Positions 12,750-33,407 of a stretch of 64,000 bases of DNA are shown piece by piece; positions within the stretch are counted from its first letter, which is position 1, and each line of letters begins with the position of its first letter. The position numbers were made by a program, and so were the translations under genes. The notes beneath the pieces were generated by a model. The model was not told where the DNA came from. It did not search any database and saw nothing but the letters and a program-made list of their open reading frames with translations. The stretch covers positions 404,591 to 468,590 of the forward strand of contig VXAI01000372.1 in the NCBI GenBank assembly GCA_013399305.1. The letters are read 5' to 3'. This stretch comes from Rostratula benghalensis (lineage: Eukaryota > Chordata > Aves > Charadriiformes > Rostratulidae).

Positions 12750-14966
12750 TATTCTTAAGGGGGATGGGGAAGCAGGGAAGGAAGGGGAAGCGCCTACTCC
12801 ACATCCCACACCACATTCGGCATATCCTCTGACAAAAGCAAGAGTGTGCTACACAACAACTGGCTGTATCACACCGTTTTTTATTTAGCTGGTGTTTGAA
12901 ACATATTAGCTCCCAACAGGTCACAACACCACCCAGTTATAATGCTGGTTTTGCTGACATAAGCACCAAAATTCAGAGGCAGATAAACTGAATTAAGCAG
13001 AGTGCCAACTTCATCATTTCCTCTTTCAAAAAAGCTTTAAGAAGATCGTTAAATATTTATTTTCACAAGCATGTGAGGATCACTGAAGGTCAAAGACATC
13101 AGAGGTGTGATTCCCTTCCTTATTGCCCCTCCTCTGTATTTATTTCACTGGAAGGAGGCTTCTGTGGCACAACATTTCCCTCCCCTCATCCATCACCCCG
13201 AACTCATCCTGCCTTAGTTTCCCTCATTAGTTCCCAGGTTTCTGACACCACATTTCAAAGCACCACTTTATCTCAGCATTGCTGGTAAGAGAGGGCTGCC
13301 CCTCATATTTTTACCCCAGTATTACACATGCCTTCATAGCTCTCCTAGTCCCTCCTTCCATTTGTTTCCTTGTTTCACCTTTACCACATGAATGCCTCAT
13401 CAGTTCAGTAACTCCATCTGGTAATTAATTAGAGGACAGACCATGCAATGCATTGTATTAATTATCATTTTTAGGCAAGCAATAACAGATCACTATTACA
13501 TGTATTAAAAACGTGGCTCAGATGCTTCTGCTTGAAGTATTTCTGTGTTACACAAGCCCTGACACAGTGACACAACACAGGGCAACCAGACAATAAACAC
13601 TTCTTCTACCTGCCTATAATGGAATCCAAGCCCACAGTGACAAGGGCTTCAGCAGACCTAGTCCAGAAGCCTACATAGTAAAGCCTGTCCTTTCCTTTCA
13701 AAGGGGGACTGTGATGACTGGTTTCGTCCAGTACAGAAAGGTATGATGGGGAAGGGAAAACATTATCCAAAACTAAAACAATCTAGGTGCAAGAGCTCTG
13801 AGTGCAAACTCCATGGTTTTCAGCAGTCATATCCATTGATGTGTTTTGAGAAAGAATTGCCTAGTGAGAGACTTGAAACACTCTGGTCAGTAGAGCAAGA
13901 AAGCCTATTTCTGCAGTCAAATTTCAGAAGAGGATTATTTTGAGCTCTACTGTTTAAAATTTCCCTTAAATGAAGAAAACAAACAACAAAGCTGTCGAAA
14001 CCAGCCAAAATCTGTAATCTTGAAAGGCCATCTTGTGACCCTGTCCCCCTCTCTATCTCTACAAATACTATTTTTAATGCTGTATTATGGAAAAGTTGAC
14101 AATTTGAGTCAGCTGCTGGGTACCAGCATCCTGAGGGAAAAAAAGTTGGTCACTCCTCTATGCAAAAGCTTGTGAGAATTTTGCCAGTGAATTCTATGGG
14201 GCAGGATCAGGCCTCCCCTTGCCAGCACTGGAGGTCAAATACTATTTTTCCCTGAATTAGTAACAAGTTAACAGAAAAGCAGATTTTCAGAGCATGCAAT
14301 ATTCAAACAAAACATTAGCCTGAACACACACACAAGCAAAATTACAGTCCTCTTGCTTCTTTTGGATGATATATTTAGAAATCCTATTAGCTGGAGAGAT
14401 CAACATTCTTATCTGAATTTCCAGGATGCTGTAACATGCAAAATTAGAGCAGCTCTCTTAAGTGGGTCAATTATCACTACTGCACTTACAGCAGCTTTTC
14501 CCCCCTCCCTCCCTGCAGCATCCATAATGGGCATTTAGCACAAGGATTTAAACAGTAAGATGTTGAGTTGACACACACCACAACGTTAAGATTTTGAAAA
14601 TATAAAAGGGGAATGGAACTTAAAGGAACAAAGAAAATCACCCACATATAGAATCTCCACATTAAAATTGCAGTCTCCCTGCAGAAAGCTTCGATGACTT
14701 TCAACAGCAGGGCACCCTGCAGGATAATATCAGTCAGCAATCACACTCGCTATTTTCCTGCCACATCTGAGTCATGCACAAACAAGGTCTATGGCTTTCC
14801 CTGGCAAGAGACAGGATGAGAACCAGAGGGCCACTGACTATCTCCCCAGCCCTGTCCCTCAGGTGCAGGGCCACACAACCAGTCTGAAAAGCTGCAGTTT
14901 ATTTCCTTCCCAAGAAGAAATTATCTTTAAAAGACACTGCAAATCACCAGATTCAAGTGGAACAAT
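12750..14966. other. Intronic sequence; possible ancient repeat near 14150-14215
   Basis: Mostly unrecognised. The phrase ATTTTGCCAGTGAATTCTAT followed by GGGGCAGGATCAGGCC (about 14178-14213) resembles a degraded word of an old interspersed repeat widespread in reptile and bird genomes. I cannot name the family with confidence. Confidence 0.4.
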
Positions 14967-15062
14967 TCACAGAATGATAGGGGTTGGAAGGGACCTTCAG
15001 AGATTATCTAGTCCAACCCCTCGGCCAGAGCAGGTTCATCTATAGCAGGTTGCACAGGATGG
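14967..15062 (-). mobile_element. Short CR1 LINE 3'-end fragment
   Basis: The plus strand reads TTCACAGAATGATAGGGGTT then GGAAGGGACCTTCAGAGATT, ATCTAGTCCAACCCC, AGAGCAGGTTCATCTATAGC and AGGTTGCACAGGATG. This is the reverse complement of a CR1 3' terminus. Only about 95 bp are recognisable. Confidence 0.88.
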
Positions 15063-15867
15063 TGTACCCAGCAGCACTTCAGATACTACAAAGACATCCC
15101 TAGGAGACTGATATGACACAGGGCCTAGGAAAGTGCAGGATCTTCTGCAATACAGCTGGAGGCCAGGCGAGATACCTGAGAGCTCCTCCTCCTTGTCCCC
15201 AAGCACAGGGCAGCAGCCAGGAACAGCCCTTGCAGTAAGGAGATGCAGTGGGGAAGAGAACAGAGCCACTCAACAGAGCATACAATGTCAACAAGCACAT
15301 CCAGAGGAAAATGGTATTTTCCCACCAACAGGAAACATGAAACACCTCATTCTCTCAGCAACGCATTTGCTTATTATGTATCTCTTTACATGGCAAAGAA
15401 ATATGAGGCAGTACTGGCAAATGAAAAATCATATGATTCTCCTTTGCTCCATGGAAAAGGAGACTGAATATGCTGGCTTCAGGTCACGAACCCTGTTGTT
15501 GAAATTCAGCAGTTCCAACCCTGGCTGGAGAAGAGGGCGACAGGGAGAAATTAAAGTACAGAAATTAAATTTCTATTGCTGCCCCTGGCTGCCCTCTTTC
15601 CTATGTCTCCAGCATTTTCTGCTGTGGTACCAAATATGAACAATCACACGAGGCAAGCATTACCAAACATGAACTATTTAGAAATAGATGCAAATAACAT
15701 GGGGCAACATGAGCTGCACCCTATTTAAGGTAGCAATTTTTCATTAATAGGTTGAAACTCTCCCAGCTAAATTCCATCAACTCAAAAGCATACCAATTTT
15801 AAAACTTAACTTTGAAATTAAGTGGACAAGGCTTTTCCAAGACTTCCAAGTCCATGCAAATGTTTCA
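15063..15867. other. Intronic sequence with a 168-codon chance frame
   Basis: A plus-strand open frame spans 15133-15639, but its translation has no recognisable domain and several other frames are also open here. I see no splice-site or repeat evidence that makes it a gene. Confidence 0.5.
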
Positions 15868-16078
15868 TTAGGAAGCATTAATTTACCAAGAAGGTGATCA
15901 AATACTGGAACAGGCTTCCTAGAGAGGTGGTTGGTACTCCAAGCTTGTCAGTGTTTAAGAGGCATTTGAACAAGGACCTTAATTAAACACTTGAACTTTT
16001 GGTCAGTCCTGCAATGGTCAGGCACTTGGACTAGATCATTGTTGTATGTCCCTTCCAACTGAAAATATTCTATCCCAT
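15868..16078 (+). mobile_element. CR1-family 3' fragment
   Basis: The plus strand contains AATACTGGAACAGGCTTCCT, AGAGAGGTGGTTGG, TTTAAGAGGCATTTGAACAA, CTTTTGGTCAGTCCTGCAAT, GGACTAGATCATTGTTGTAT and CCCTTCCAACTGAAAATATT. This is the characteristic 3'UTR of a CR1 subfamily differing from the other copies in the window. It ends in degenerate ATTCTAT words. Confidence 0.82.
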
Positions 16079-23957
<7,879 letters not shown>

Positions 23958-24000
<43 letters not shown>

Positions 24001-24024
24001 ATAATAATAATAATAATAATAATA
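23958..24024. repeat. Palindromic trinucleotide array (AAT)n(ATT)n(AAT)n
   Basis: AAT repeats switch to ATT repeats and back to AAT without other sequence between them. Each junction is a perfect inverted repeat capable of forming a long AT hairpin. About 67 bp in total. Confidence 0.97.
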
Positions 24025-25441
24025 CAACATTAAGGAAGATACTGACATTCGTTTCTTTCATAAGATAAGCTGGTCTCATCCCCAGGCTACCATTAGCATT
24101 CTCTGAGTATTTAACCTTTTCTTAATTTCAAATGTTGAAATATAATTCAACAAAATCCACCCTAGGTAAACAGTATGCTTGTTTGAGTAATACATGCTTT
24201 TTTAGCCAAGTTCTTCATCCAGTATCAATATTTTAAAATGCAATTACTTTAGGGGTAACCAGCCATTGTCTGCTGACAAATAAGAGATCTAAGAGCACAG
24301 AAAGGTACTTGTCCATGGAGGGAATGCTGTTTCATTGGATGTCTAACTTAAGCAGACCAGGGAAAGCTTTAATTCTATGAAGCTGCTTGAGGGAGTATTA
24401 GCGCACAGTATTGTATCAGTCATATAGTTTATGGAAAAATAATACAACTGTTACACTGCCAGTGATCCCCAGAACAAACAACTTAACACAGGACAAGGAG
24501 CATCTTAGAAACTATGTGCATCTTGATGACTAACTTGGTTTTGTCCTTATCTGTTTTGAGAGAGAAAGAAACGTGCTGCTTCTAACATCATCTAAGATAA
24601 ATATTTGTATTCTATAACCAGCCTCCTATTTATTACAGAAAGATCAAAAGCTTTGTTGTTTCCCCACCACCCCCGCCCCTTGAATTTAACATGACAGGAA
24701 AATTCTGTTTTTCAGTATCTTATGTAACACTAAGTAAAAAATAGCTGGAAAATAGCAAAATAGCAAAAATAGCACTAGCAATCATGTTTCTTGATTTCTC
24801 CACAGGGAACACAAGATACCTTGTACTCTTCCTGGTTCCTTCACAAATTCAGGAAGCATCTCCATTCAACACATAACTCCAAGAAAAAGCAGATATCAGC
24901 TAAATGGCTGTCATCTCAGTACTGCAGTTCAGTACAGTGCAGTGTCCTCATCCCAGACAGATGACAACCAGAAGTATGTCATTTTGTGATATTCAACCTT
25001 TTCTGCCAATCTCACCAATCTGACATTTCCAGAGCTGAAAAATGTCTCCATAATATTTTATTTAACTATAAATACAGCGATTTCATCTGTTGGTATCTGA
25101 AGAGCAGATGTTCATACTTAGAGAAATAACTGGGCATAAGAAAATAACTGATCAAAATAGATTCTCTGTCCAATACTCCAGTCACTATTGACACAGATAA
25201 ACATGAACACAGACCAAACACCCATTCACACTGCCAATTCTCAACAGAAACAGCCCTCATAACTGTGTAATGGTAGCCACAAACCTTGGTAGGCATTCAG
25301 GCGCCTTTCTTGCATGAGTGACTGCTCCCCCAGCAATATGGGCAGCACCAGGAGGAGCTGCAGAGCAGCTGCAGGCTAGAGGGCTGGGAAGGTGAGCAAT
25401 TCCCTCCAGCAAACCTACAATACTGCATTATGTCTATTGGT
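24025..25441. other. Intronic sequence, nothing recognised
   Basis: No exon, RNA or repeat family recognised; a C-rich patch (CCCCACCACCCCCGCCCC) lies near 24661-24678. Confidence 0.55.
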
Positions 25442-26362
25442 CATGGAATGGTTTGATTTGGAAGGGATCTTAAAGACCATTAAGTTTCAATCCCCTGCCA
25501 ACAGCAATGGCACCTCCCCCTAGACCTGGTTGCTTAAAGCCCCCATCCAGCCTGGCCTTGAACTCTTACAGGGATGGGGCATCAATAAAACTTTTCTGAG
25601 CAACCTGTTCCAGCATTTCACCACTCTCACAGTAGACAATTTCTTCCTAATATCTAATCTAAATTTCCCCTCTTTCAGTTTAAAACCATTACCCCTCAAC
25701 CTATCTCTCCACTCCCTGATGAAGAGTCCCTCCCCATCTCCCCTGCAGGCCCCCCTTAGCTACTGGAAGGCTGCAATAAGGTTACTTTGGAGCCTTCTCT
25801 TCTCCAGGCTGAACCACCCAAACTCTCTCAGACAGTCCTCATAGGAGAGGTGCTCCAGCCCTCTAGTCATCTTTCTGGCCCTCCTCTAGACCCAGTCCAG
25901 CAGGTCTACATCCTTCTTAAGCCGGGGGACTCCAAAGCTGGTCACAGTACTCCAGGTGGGGTCACACCAGAGCAGAGAACGGGGCAGAATCACCTTCCTC
26001 AACCAGCTGGCCATGCTTCTTTTGATGCAGCCCAGGATGCCATTAGCTTTCTGGGCTGCCAGTGCCTGTTGCCAACTCATGTCGAGCTTCTCTTCCACCA
26101 TCACAGTCCTTCTCCTCAGGACTGCTCTCAAGCCATTTTCCACCCCACCTGCATTTGTGCTTAGGATTGCCATGACCCAGATCCACGACCTTGCACTTGT
26201 TCTAGCTGAATGTCATGACGTTCACACGGGCCCACCTCTCAAGCCTTTCAAGGTCCTTCTGGTCCCTTCCCTCCAGAGCATCAAGCACACCACACAGCTT
26301 GGTGTCACTGGCAAACTTGCTGAGGGTGACTTGCTGAAGTCTTTGAACACACTCCCACTGGC
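25442..26362 (-). mobile_element. CR1 LINE fragment, RT C-terminus plus 3'UTR
   Basis: This is a minus-strand CR1 of about 920 bp. From its 5' side (high coordinates) it encodes SKFASDTKLCG (26296-26319 carries the altered FADD box), GRDQKDLERLERWARVNVM, an in-frame TAG (26202-26204), [34 protein letters not shown] and [19 protein letters not shown]. The 3'UTR words CCTGTTCCAGCATTTCACCA (reverse complement) follow, and the terminus is at TTGGAAGGGATCTTAAAGAC. It is 5'-truncated, frameshifted and catalytically dead. Confidence 0.93.
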
Positions 26363-29300
26363 TCCTCACTAGCTGTGTGGCAGCTTATAACCTTCCACTT
26401 GTTGTTTATCTCCTGACTGTTTCTATCATTTGCTCTAGGCTACCAGTGTGGCTTCACTGAGCCCTAACAGCTGGCTAGTGCCCCTTCCACCAGTTCGGCC
26501 CAGTGTGCAGTGAGCTGGTCCAGCTACCTGCAAGACCGCAACAAGCCTTGTGATCTCAGCCAAAACAGTGGGAATCTCCAACATTGCACTGCAATTTATT
26601 AGCAATCTGCTCAACTCAGTATTCACCAGATTACATTGCAGCGTTACGAACTCAAATTAATTGAACAGCTATACTGGATGGAAAAGAATTGCCCCATCTT
26701 TAAACCCTGTTGTGCTTTGCATTGTAAAACAAAACTCAAGACAGCAGCTTCCTGTCTTGTCTTATTTATCCAGTAGAATAGTTTTTTGAAAAAGGTTTGA
26801 GTGGATACCACTCCAAAAACTAGCAACTACTTCTAATTCTGTACGGTAAAGGAATATCATTATGTGGAACAGTCAGAAATAAACACTGCATTTTTTCTAA
26901 ATTACTGGGCAAGAGTCTGACGTGCAAGACAAAAATACACAGGGGGTAAACCAAATCCCTTAGTAGGTACATCTTTTATTAGTACCTTGCAATAACGGTT
27001 GGTTCTTTTGGGCCTTACAGGTTTTTGACAGATCCTGAGATTCTGGTTTTTAACAAGAAGAAATTTTGCAGTGTATAGGACACATACCAGGTAGTTCCCA
27101 TTTATTTCTCAAAGGCTCATCATACCATCGAGGCGGAGAGGGAAGCAGGGGGAGAAAAGACAGAGAGATAAAAGCTTGCACTCCTCTAAGCAACACACAA
27201 AATCAAGTTCCCAGACCACCAAGTAGTGAAGTTTATCATGCTCCTGAATCTGCACCTAAAAAACCAAAAGGCCAGTTTCCATTTTTAGTTCCAAGCCTAC
27301 TGGGAAAAAAAAAAATGCTCCTACCTACCTGATCCCAGCATGAAAGAAACACCATCATCTTCTCAAACAATGCCAATCTCAGTAAGACGCGAACTGGCAG
27401 GTTCAGGTAGGACCACTGAATGCTACTATCCTTTTATTTCAGAAAAACTCTATTCTTTTGATGGAGGAAACAGTCGTTATTACAAAACAAGATATGTAGG
27501 CTAGAAATCACTGTCACAAAGACAAACTTGCAGAAAATCTTTGTAATATTAAATGCTTACACAGGAGGCAGTTGATAGCAAAGCTGCAGCTGAAGTTATA
27601 GCAGGAGCAAAATAGAAAACATGGGGAAAATCAGACCCATTATAAGCAATTTTCTTTCGTTTATGATCTAGTTACTCCAGAAACATCTTGTTCTATTCCC
27701 CTATTCAAGAGGAATCATGCCTTTTTTTGGATCCCTTAAAAGTCAGTAACGTTAAGCAGCTACTCTCATCTGGCTTCTGCCTGCTCATCCACAACCCTAC
27801 CCTCAGACTGACAAGAGACTGTTACACTGCTATTTCAAAGCAGTACTTTTCAGTACGAGCCATAAGTTTCCAGGGAAATAACAGGCAATTAATGAATTAT
27901 TATTACAATACTAAACTGCATCATCAAAATCCAGGCATATGGATTTTCCCCTGTTTCTGCATTTGCTCGAGGGGCCCTGGAAACTAGCACTACCTGAATC
28001 AGGCAATGGGAGTCATGTAAACAGCACTAATCCTTTTTTCACAAAAAGGATTGTTATGGTAACAAACACTAGATTCTATTAAAGGAAACAATTTGAATGG
28101 TTTTTGCTTGGGTATTCATTTCCAGCATTTTAATCGCTTTACTGACTGAATTTTATGAGAAGATTTTATTCTGCATTGTGTTTTCACTCTTTTTCCTTCC
28201 TTGAAAGTGGTCCCCAAAAGAACCTCTGAAAAAGGGGAAAGAAAGAGCTTTCTTTATGTCTGGGCATCCCTGTATGTTTTGTCCTATCTTTCAATTTCAG
28301 CAAGTCCCGGCTAAAAGCCTGAATGAATTTCCTGCCCTTTACTCCATGTCAGGCTTATGTTATTTGTATTACAAATAAGTAAAACAAACGAACAAAGCCG
28401 CTACAGGGAAAGTCCAGGAATATCAGCAGAGCTGCTCTTATGACGGCTGGTCCCAGAAGCCTGAACAAAGGTAGAGTTCCACGATCAAATACAAGAACAT
28501 TTAAAGCTCAAACAATGGGGCACTACAGCAGCGCTGATCCAGCACAACAACAACTTTAATTTTATTAAGGATGAGTAAGAGTTATTCTCAGTAACACCTA
28601 ATGCCTACAAGGGAAGTGATGAATATGCTGGCCTCATTCCCATGCTCTACCTAACTCCAGCCTAGCCCCAAATCCTCACTTTGCCACCATCGAATTGTGG
28701 GTGCAACCCAAATCCCCAAATCCATGCTCCTCCACATGAGAAATCCCTACTTCCTCCACAGGATGTGTCAGCCCCAAGGCTGAGCAACCTGGAGTCCATG
28801 AATGCTCGAGTCTCCCTCCGACTGATGCAACCCCGTACCTGTGTCACCTGGCAGACCTGCTTCAGGGACTGCCCAAGGGTACGCTCTGTTCCTGTTATCC
28901 TAGCAGAGTCCAACAGTTCCTGACCCTTTCCCTCTGACACTCACCAGCTGTGCCAGCACAGCTGTTTGTGGGGATGCACAAAAACCAAACCAGAAAAACG
29001 ATTCTTGTTAAAAATAACCTTGTGAAGTAATAAAAAATAAAATTAAAAAAAGGCAAAAACTTAACCCAGACCTGTTTATTGAAAGATTGATGCCTCTACT
29101 TTTATTTTTTTAGGGCCAGAACCAGACTATCTCAGCATAGTGACCCATATTCAATTTCTCTGCCTGCTGACAACAATCCAACCCATCCATTTTGCCTCCC
29201 ATGAGAGTACCCCAACTACCAGGTGCAGCTCCCTGTCCCTCCCGGTAAAGCCCTTCCACCACACGTCAAATGCTCATTCATTCATTCAGCTAAAGAGAAT

Positions 29301-32300
29301 TATAATGCATCTTTAGGATTAATGGCTTAAAAATTCAGATAGTGGTCTGTACTCCAACCACTTCTTAAATATTTGATACTAAGCTACTTCTCTTTCACCT
29401 AGAAAATCTGCTGTTAACATCTCTCTTCAGCACTTATCTGTACTTCTTTAAGTATTCATTCCCTCAAAATTGGCCCTTGTATTCCATTAATGCAAAAGCA
29501 GGCCTACAAAGCGCCCACATAACTTCCCCCACCACTCTCCTCAAGCACTTTTTCCATTCCCCGATTACACGATACCCCTCCCACACGGACAGCCTCTTTG
29601 CACATACAGCAACTGGTCATTTGAATTACATGGCCTTATCCACTCTGAAAAATCTGGCATCGTAAGCAGTTCCTCTGACTTTTTGCATTCAGTTCATGGA
29701 ATTCTGCTTCCCTTGCACGTGGTACTTTTGCTGCCATTTCATTCCCATTACCCATCTAACTGCTACTCCCACTTCAACAGGAGACTAGAAGCCATACAGT
29801 TTATTTATAGGCTGCATCTAACCTACTACTATCCTTGCCCCATCATCCTTAGACAGTGGCTTGCTTGCTGCTTACCCCCACTTAATGTTTTTTTAGCGCA
29901 TCCAAACAACTTGCTTCTAATGTCCCTACTGAACTTCACTTCCGGTGTCAAGTTGGAAAGCCAGAGCCAATGCTGACATTGAAAAAAACCAAAAAAACAA
30001 ACCAACACACAACAAAAACACCATCAGAATCCCAGAGTGTCGATTCACTATCATCTGAAGGTATTGGATCACAACTGTTTTAAGTCAAGGTAAAGCCCAA
30101 GCTGTTGCTGTACAGCATTCCCACCCCCAGCATGACATTTACATGGCAGCATGCTGATAAAGATGAGGAAACTTGCTCTGCTAAAAATCAGCAAACCCAA
30201 CAAAAAGTTCAATTTTCATTTGGACCCGTTCCCTCGTATAACTCAACATGCAGCCTCCCATGCCCTAACGGCAGCAGAACGTGGCTAGGGTGAGGAGAAA
30301 TGCTGTCAGCAGAAGTGTACACGTGGATCAACTTAAAGTCAATGTGAGACTGCAGCCTAAATGGGTCAAAGAAAAGTACACACTATCCCTAGGCTTCCTC
30401 CTGCTTCCCTGCTACTGCTCCCAGCCCTCACCACCCCTCTCATACAACTGGACTTACACGAAAGCCTGACTGATCACAGTTTAAGCAAATGCTAGCATAC
30501 TCATTTGTTGTTTGCATATTAGAATGCTTCAGGTCATTTAAGATTAATTTTGGAACCAAGCAAATACGGACTATAATTCCAAAAGTTTTGTCAACTGCAT
30601 TTTTACTAAAAAAATTGCAGCTTCTTCAAAGTTGAAACAGCTGGAATGCTGTACTACTAGTATGAACTGTGAGCATATATATAATTAATGTAGCATAGCC
30701 CTTACCTATCTGGCATTAAAGGAATTAGAAAGAAAAATTTAAGATACCATGAATTCTAGGTAGTGGTAGCTTTTCAGCATGCAAGATTTCCTTCTGAAAG
30801 CACCATCAGTTAGGCTTTGCTTTAAATCTTCCTCTGTTTTGTTTGTACAGTGATTTTTGCTTGGTTGGGCTTTTTGTTTTGTTTTGGTTTTTTTAAACTA
30901 CATTTTACATGACAGTTATTCTTAGAGATTTTTCTATATCTATATACATGTAAAGCTTTTTTCCTCACACTTATCAATTACCAATTGTTACTCTTGTCAC
31001 AACAAGAAACAAAACATTTCTGCTGTCACCCAGCACTACTACTGATCCAAGCACTACTTTCAACAATCCAAAATCATTTCTACGTAACTGCAAGAAAAAA
31101 GTAAAAGGTTTGCTCATGACATAATCTGACGGTTTTTAAAAGATTACTTTTAAAAAATTTCAAATCCCCATAATTCTAGCATTATTAGAGAGATCAGAAC
31201 TTATTTAACACTTACAAAGTAAAAAGCATTTCACTAACAAGCAACTGCCATCAATCTGCACAGCTCGAAAAATTCTAGAAAGACCACAATACAGAAAAAA
31301 AATTAAATCTGTTTCCTATTGGTAACAGTTAACAAAATCTTTAAAACAAAATAAAAATGAAGTCTCAACACAAACAGATCCATTGCTGCAGTGGAAACCT
31401 TTACAGATGCAAACAGCATTATAAATCAGTGCAAAGTTATCTGCTCACTGACAGAAAGTTCTTGTGCCTTCCCTGCACGTCAGGGCTTTTGCAAGAGAAA
31501 GAAGAGTGCAAACTGATCCAAAAGGAGCCATTTTTGAGAGTCTGACGGACACCATGGGAACGGGCAGAAGCCCTGGGAGTCAGGGTGCTTTGCAGGGACA
31601 AGGAGAACACAGGAGCTGAAGGTAGCCAGACCCCTGACCAGAACTACCACTCAGACCAAGGGTACAGGGACAAGACTCAAAGTAACTAAGTTACCGCAGC
31701 TGAACAACTACCACTTCTCAGCTGTACTGCAGTGACTATTAGCTAGGGTCACGCATACTACAACTGCTAAAAATAAATAATCTTTTTGCTTAATCCACCT
31801 TCCCTTCTATAAAAGCGAGTGCAGCTTTTCCCTTTTCCTGCCAAGAGGCTCTTGAGTGAGTATCTCTGTGAACCTTCCCTAGCTTCCTTGTCCAACTTTA
31901 ATACTTATCTTTTATAACATGTCTGAGAATTTACTTGTCCTCAGACATGTGCAGAACAATTTTCCTCTCTTAGAGTTCAGCTCCACTCCTCTGCACGCCA
32001 ATCATTCTATCAAAATACAACTGTTAGCAATAAGATATTTCCACTCTCCATCATCCAACTTTGTAGGCAGAAAAGACCTTACTGATATAGGCTAATACTC
32101 ACTCTGCTCTTAACCCATACTTGACTTAAGATCACTGCTGCTCCTTCTTCAGGACTGAGAAAGGCCTGTAAGCCCAAAGCTATTCTCAGGTTCTGGTTGT
32201 GGGGTTCTTTCCTTTCCTTCCCCAGTAATTCTACATGCAAATCTAACACAGGGAACTTCTTCCCCATTCAGACCTTACCCAACTGACAGACAAAGATGAT

Positions 32301-32429
32301 GTATGCAGTCCTTCCATAAAGTGAGTTTCATAAATATCAACTAATTGGCAAATTTCTTAAATCAACTCAAAAGATGGAAATATGATGAGAAGGCATCAAG
32401 GAAAAAAGGATGCAGAGAAAAGTAGTCGA
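26363..32429. other. Intronic sequence, nothing recognised
   Basis: No BRF1 exon or repeat family was recognised. It includes a GC-richer patch at 28640-28940 with open frames on both strands, and A-rich stretches near 29010-29055 and 29980-30020. Confidence 0.5.
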
Positions 32430-32445
32430 GGGCGGGGGGGGTGGG
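32430..32445 (+). other. Potential G-quadruplex motif
   Basis: GGGCGGGGGGGGTGGG satisfies four G3 runs with loops of 1-2 nt on the plus strand (template strand for BRF1). Confidence 0.7.
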
Positions 32446-33381
32446 TGAAGAAAAAGAGGCAGTTATTAAAGATATCAAAGGGATAAGAGATAAAACATGA
32501 TCTAAAAATGGAAGCAGAAAGAAGCAGCAAAATCAAGTTGGGAAAAGCACAGAGACATTACAGAAGCAAGAAAGATTGTATTAGGTTAATACTTATTTAA
32601 AGTATTTCTATACGAAGCTGACAAGAGCGGTCAAATACTTCCTCCTTTATATGGGAGGGCTAAGAAAGCTGGCAGTTAGGTGAGGGAGCATCAATCTTTA
32701 CCCAGGCTGCAGCTAAAGAATGAAATTCTGTCCTTAGCTTGTCCCTGGCAGCTGAGTCCATCAGCTACAGACAACAAACAAGGAGTATAAATCTGAAGGA
32801 GCTGCTCTCCTTTACCACTACAAAAGGCCTATTTAGATCAGAGCCACAACTGTCCCTGATAATTTTATCTGTGTACTGACCACAGGTGAAGGAAGAAGTT
32901 ACGGACAGTGCTTCAGCCTCAACTTTACACTTCCTTCCTTTTTAAACTAAAAATAAGTGAAGGTTGCAGCAAATCTCAAACAAACAATGTAGTGAATCTG
33001 TGATGCTATTTATCAAGCCAGTCTCTTGGGCTATCTATTTTGGCTTGGAGTTGAAGAAAGATTTATGCTTAAAGACAGAATGCACATATTTCAGGAACAG
33101 CCCTATATTTCTTCAAACAATAACATTTATATAAGTCAGAAGTACAGACTGTTCCAGAAAAAATTACGATGCCATCTATGTATTTCCACAGAGCGAATAT
33201 GGCCCTCTTAGAAAATATTTGGCATGTTTTACTAATATCTGTCTGTAATAATATCTTCCACTTAGATGAAGCTACATACAGGATATCATCAGTAACTTTT
33301 CTGGGAGGAGGGAATTCTCACTAGACTTTGTTCTCCTCAGGAACCCTAATCACCCTAGAATTAAAGACAGAGAGCACGGCA

Positions 33382-33407
33382 GGGGGGACGGGTAGGGGAA
33401 TAGTGGG
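33382..33407 (+). other. Potential G-quadruplex motif
   Basis: Four G runs (GGGGGG, GGG, GGGG, GGG) separated by AC, TA and AATAGT, within the usual loop limits. Confidence 0.65.

Noticed and set aside
15133..15639. 168-codon frame on plus
   Set aside because: No recognisable domain; overlapping frames on both strands are also open, indicating local composition.
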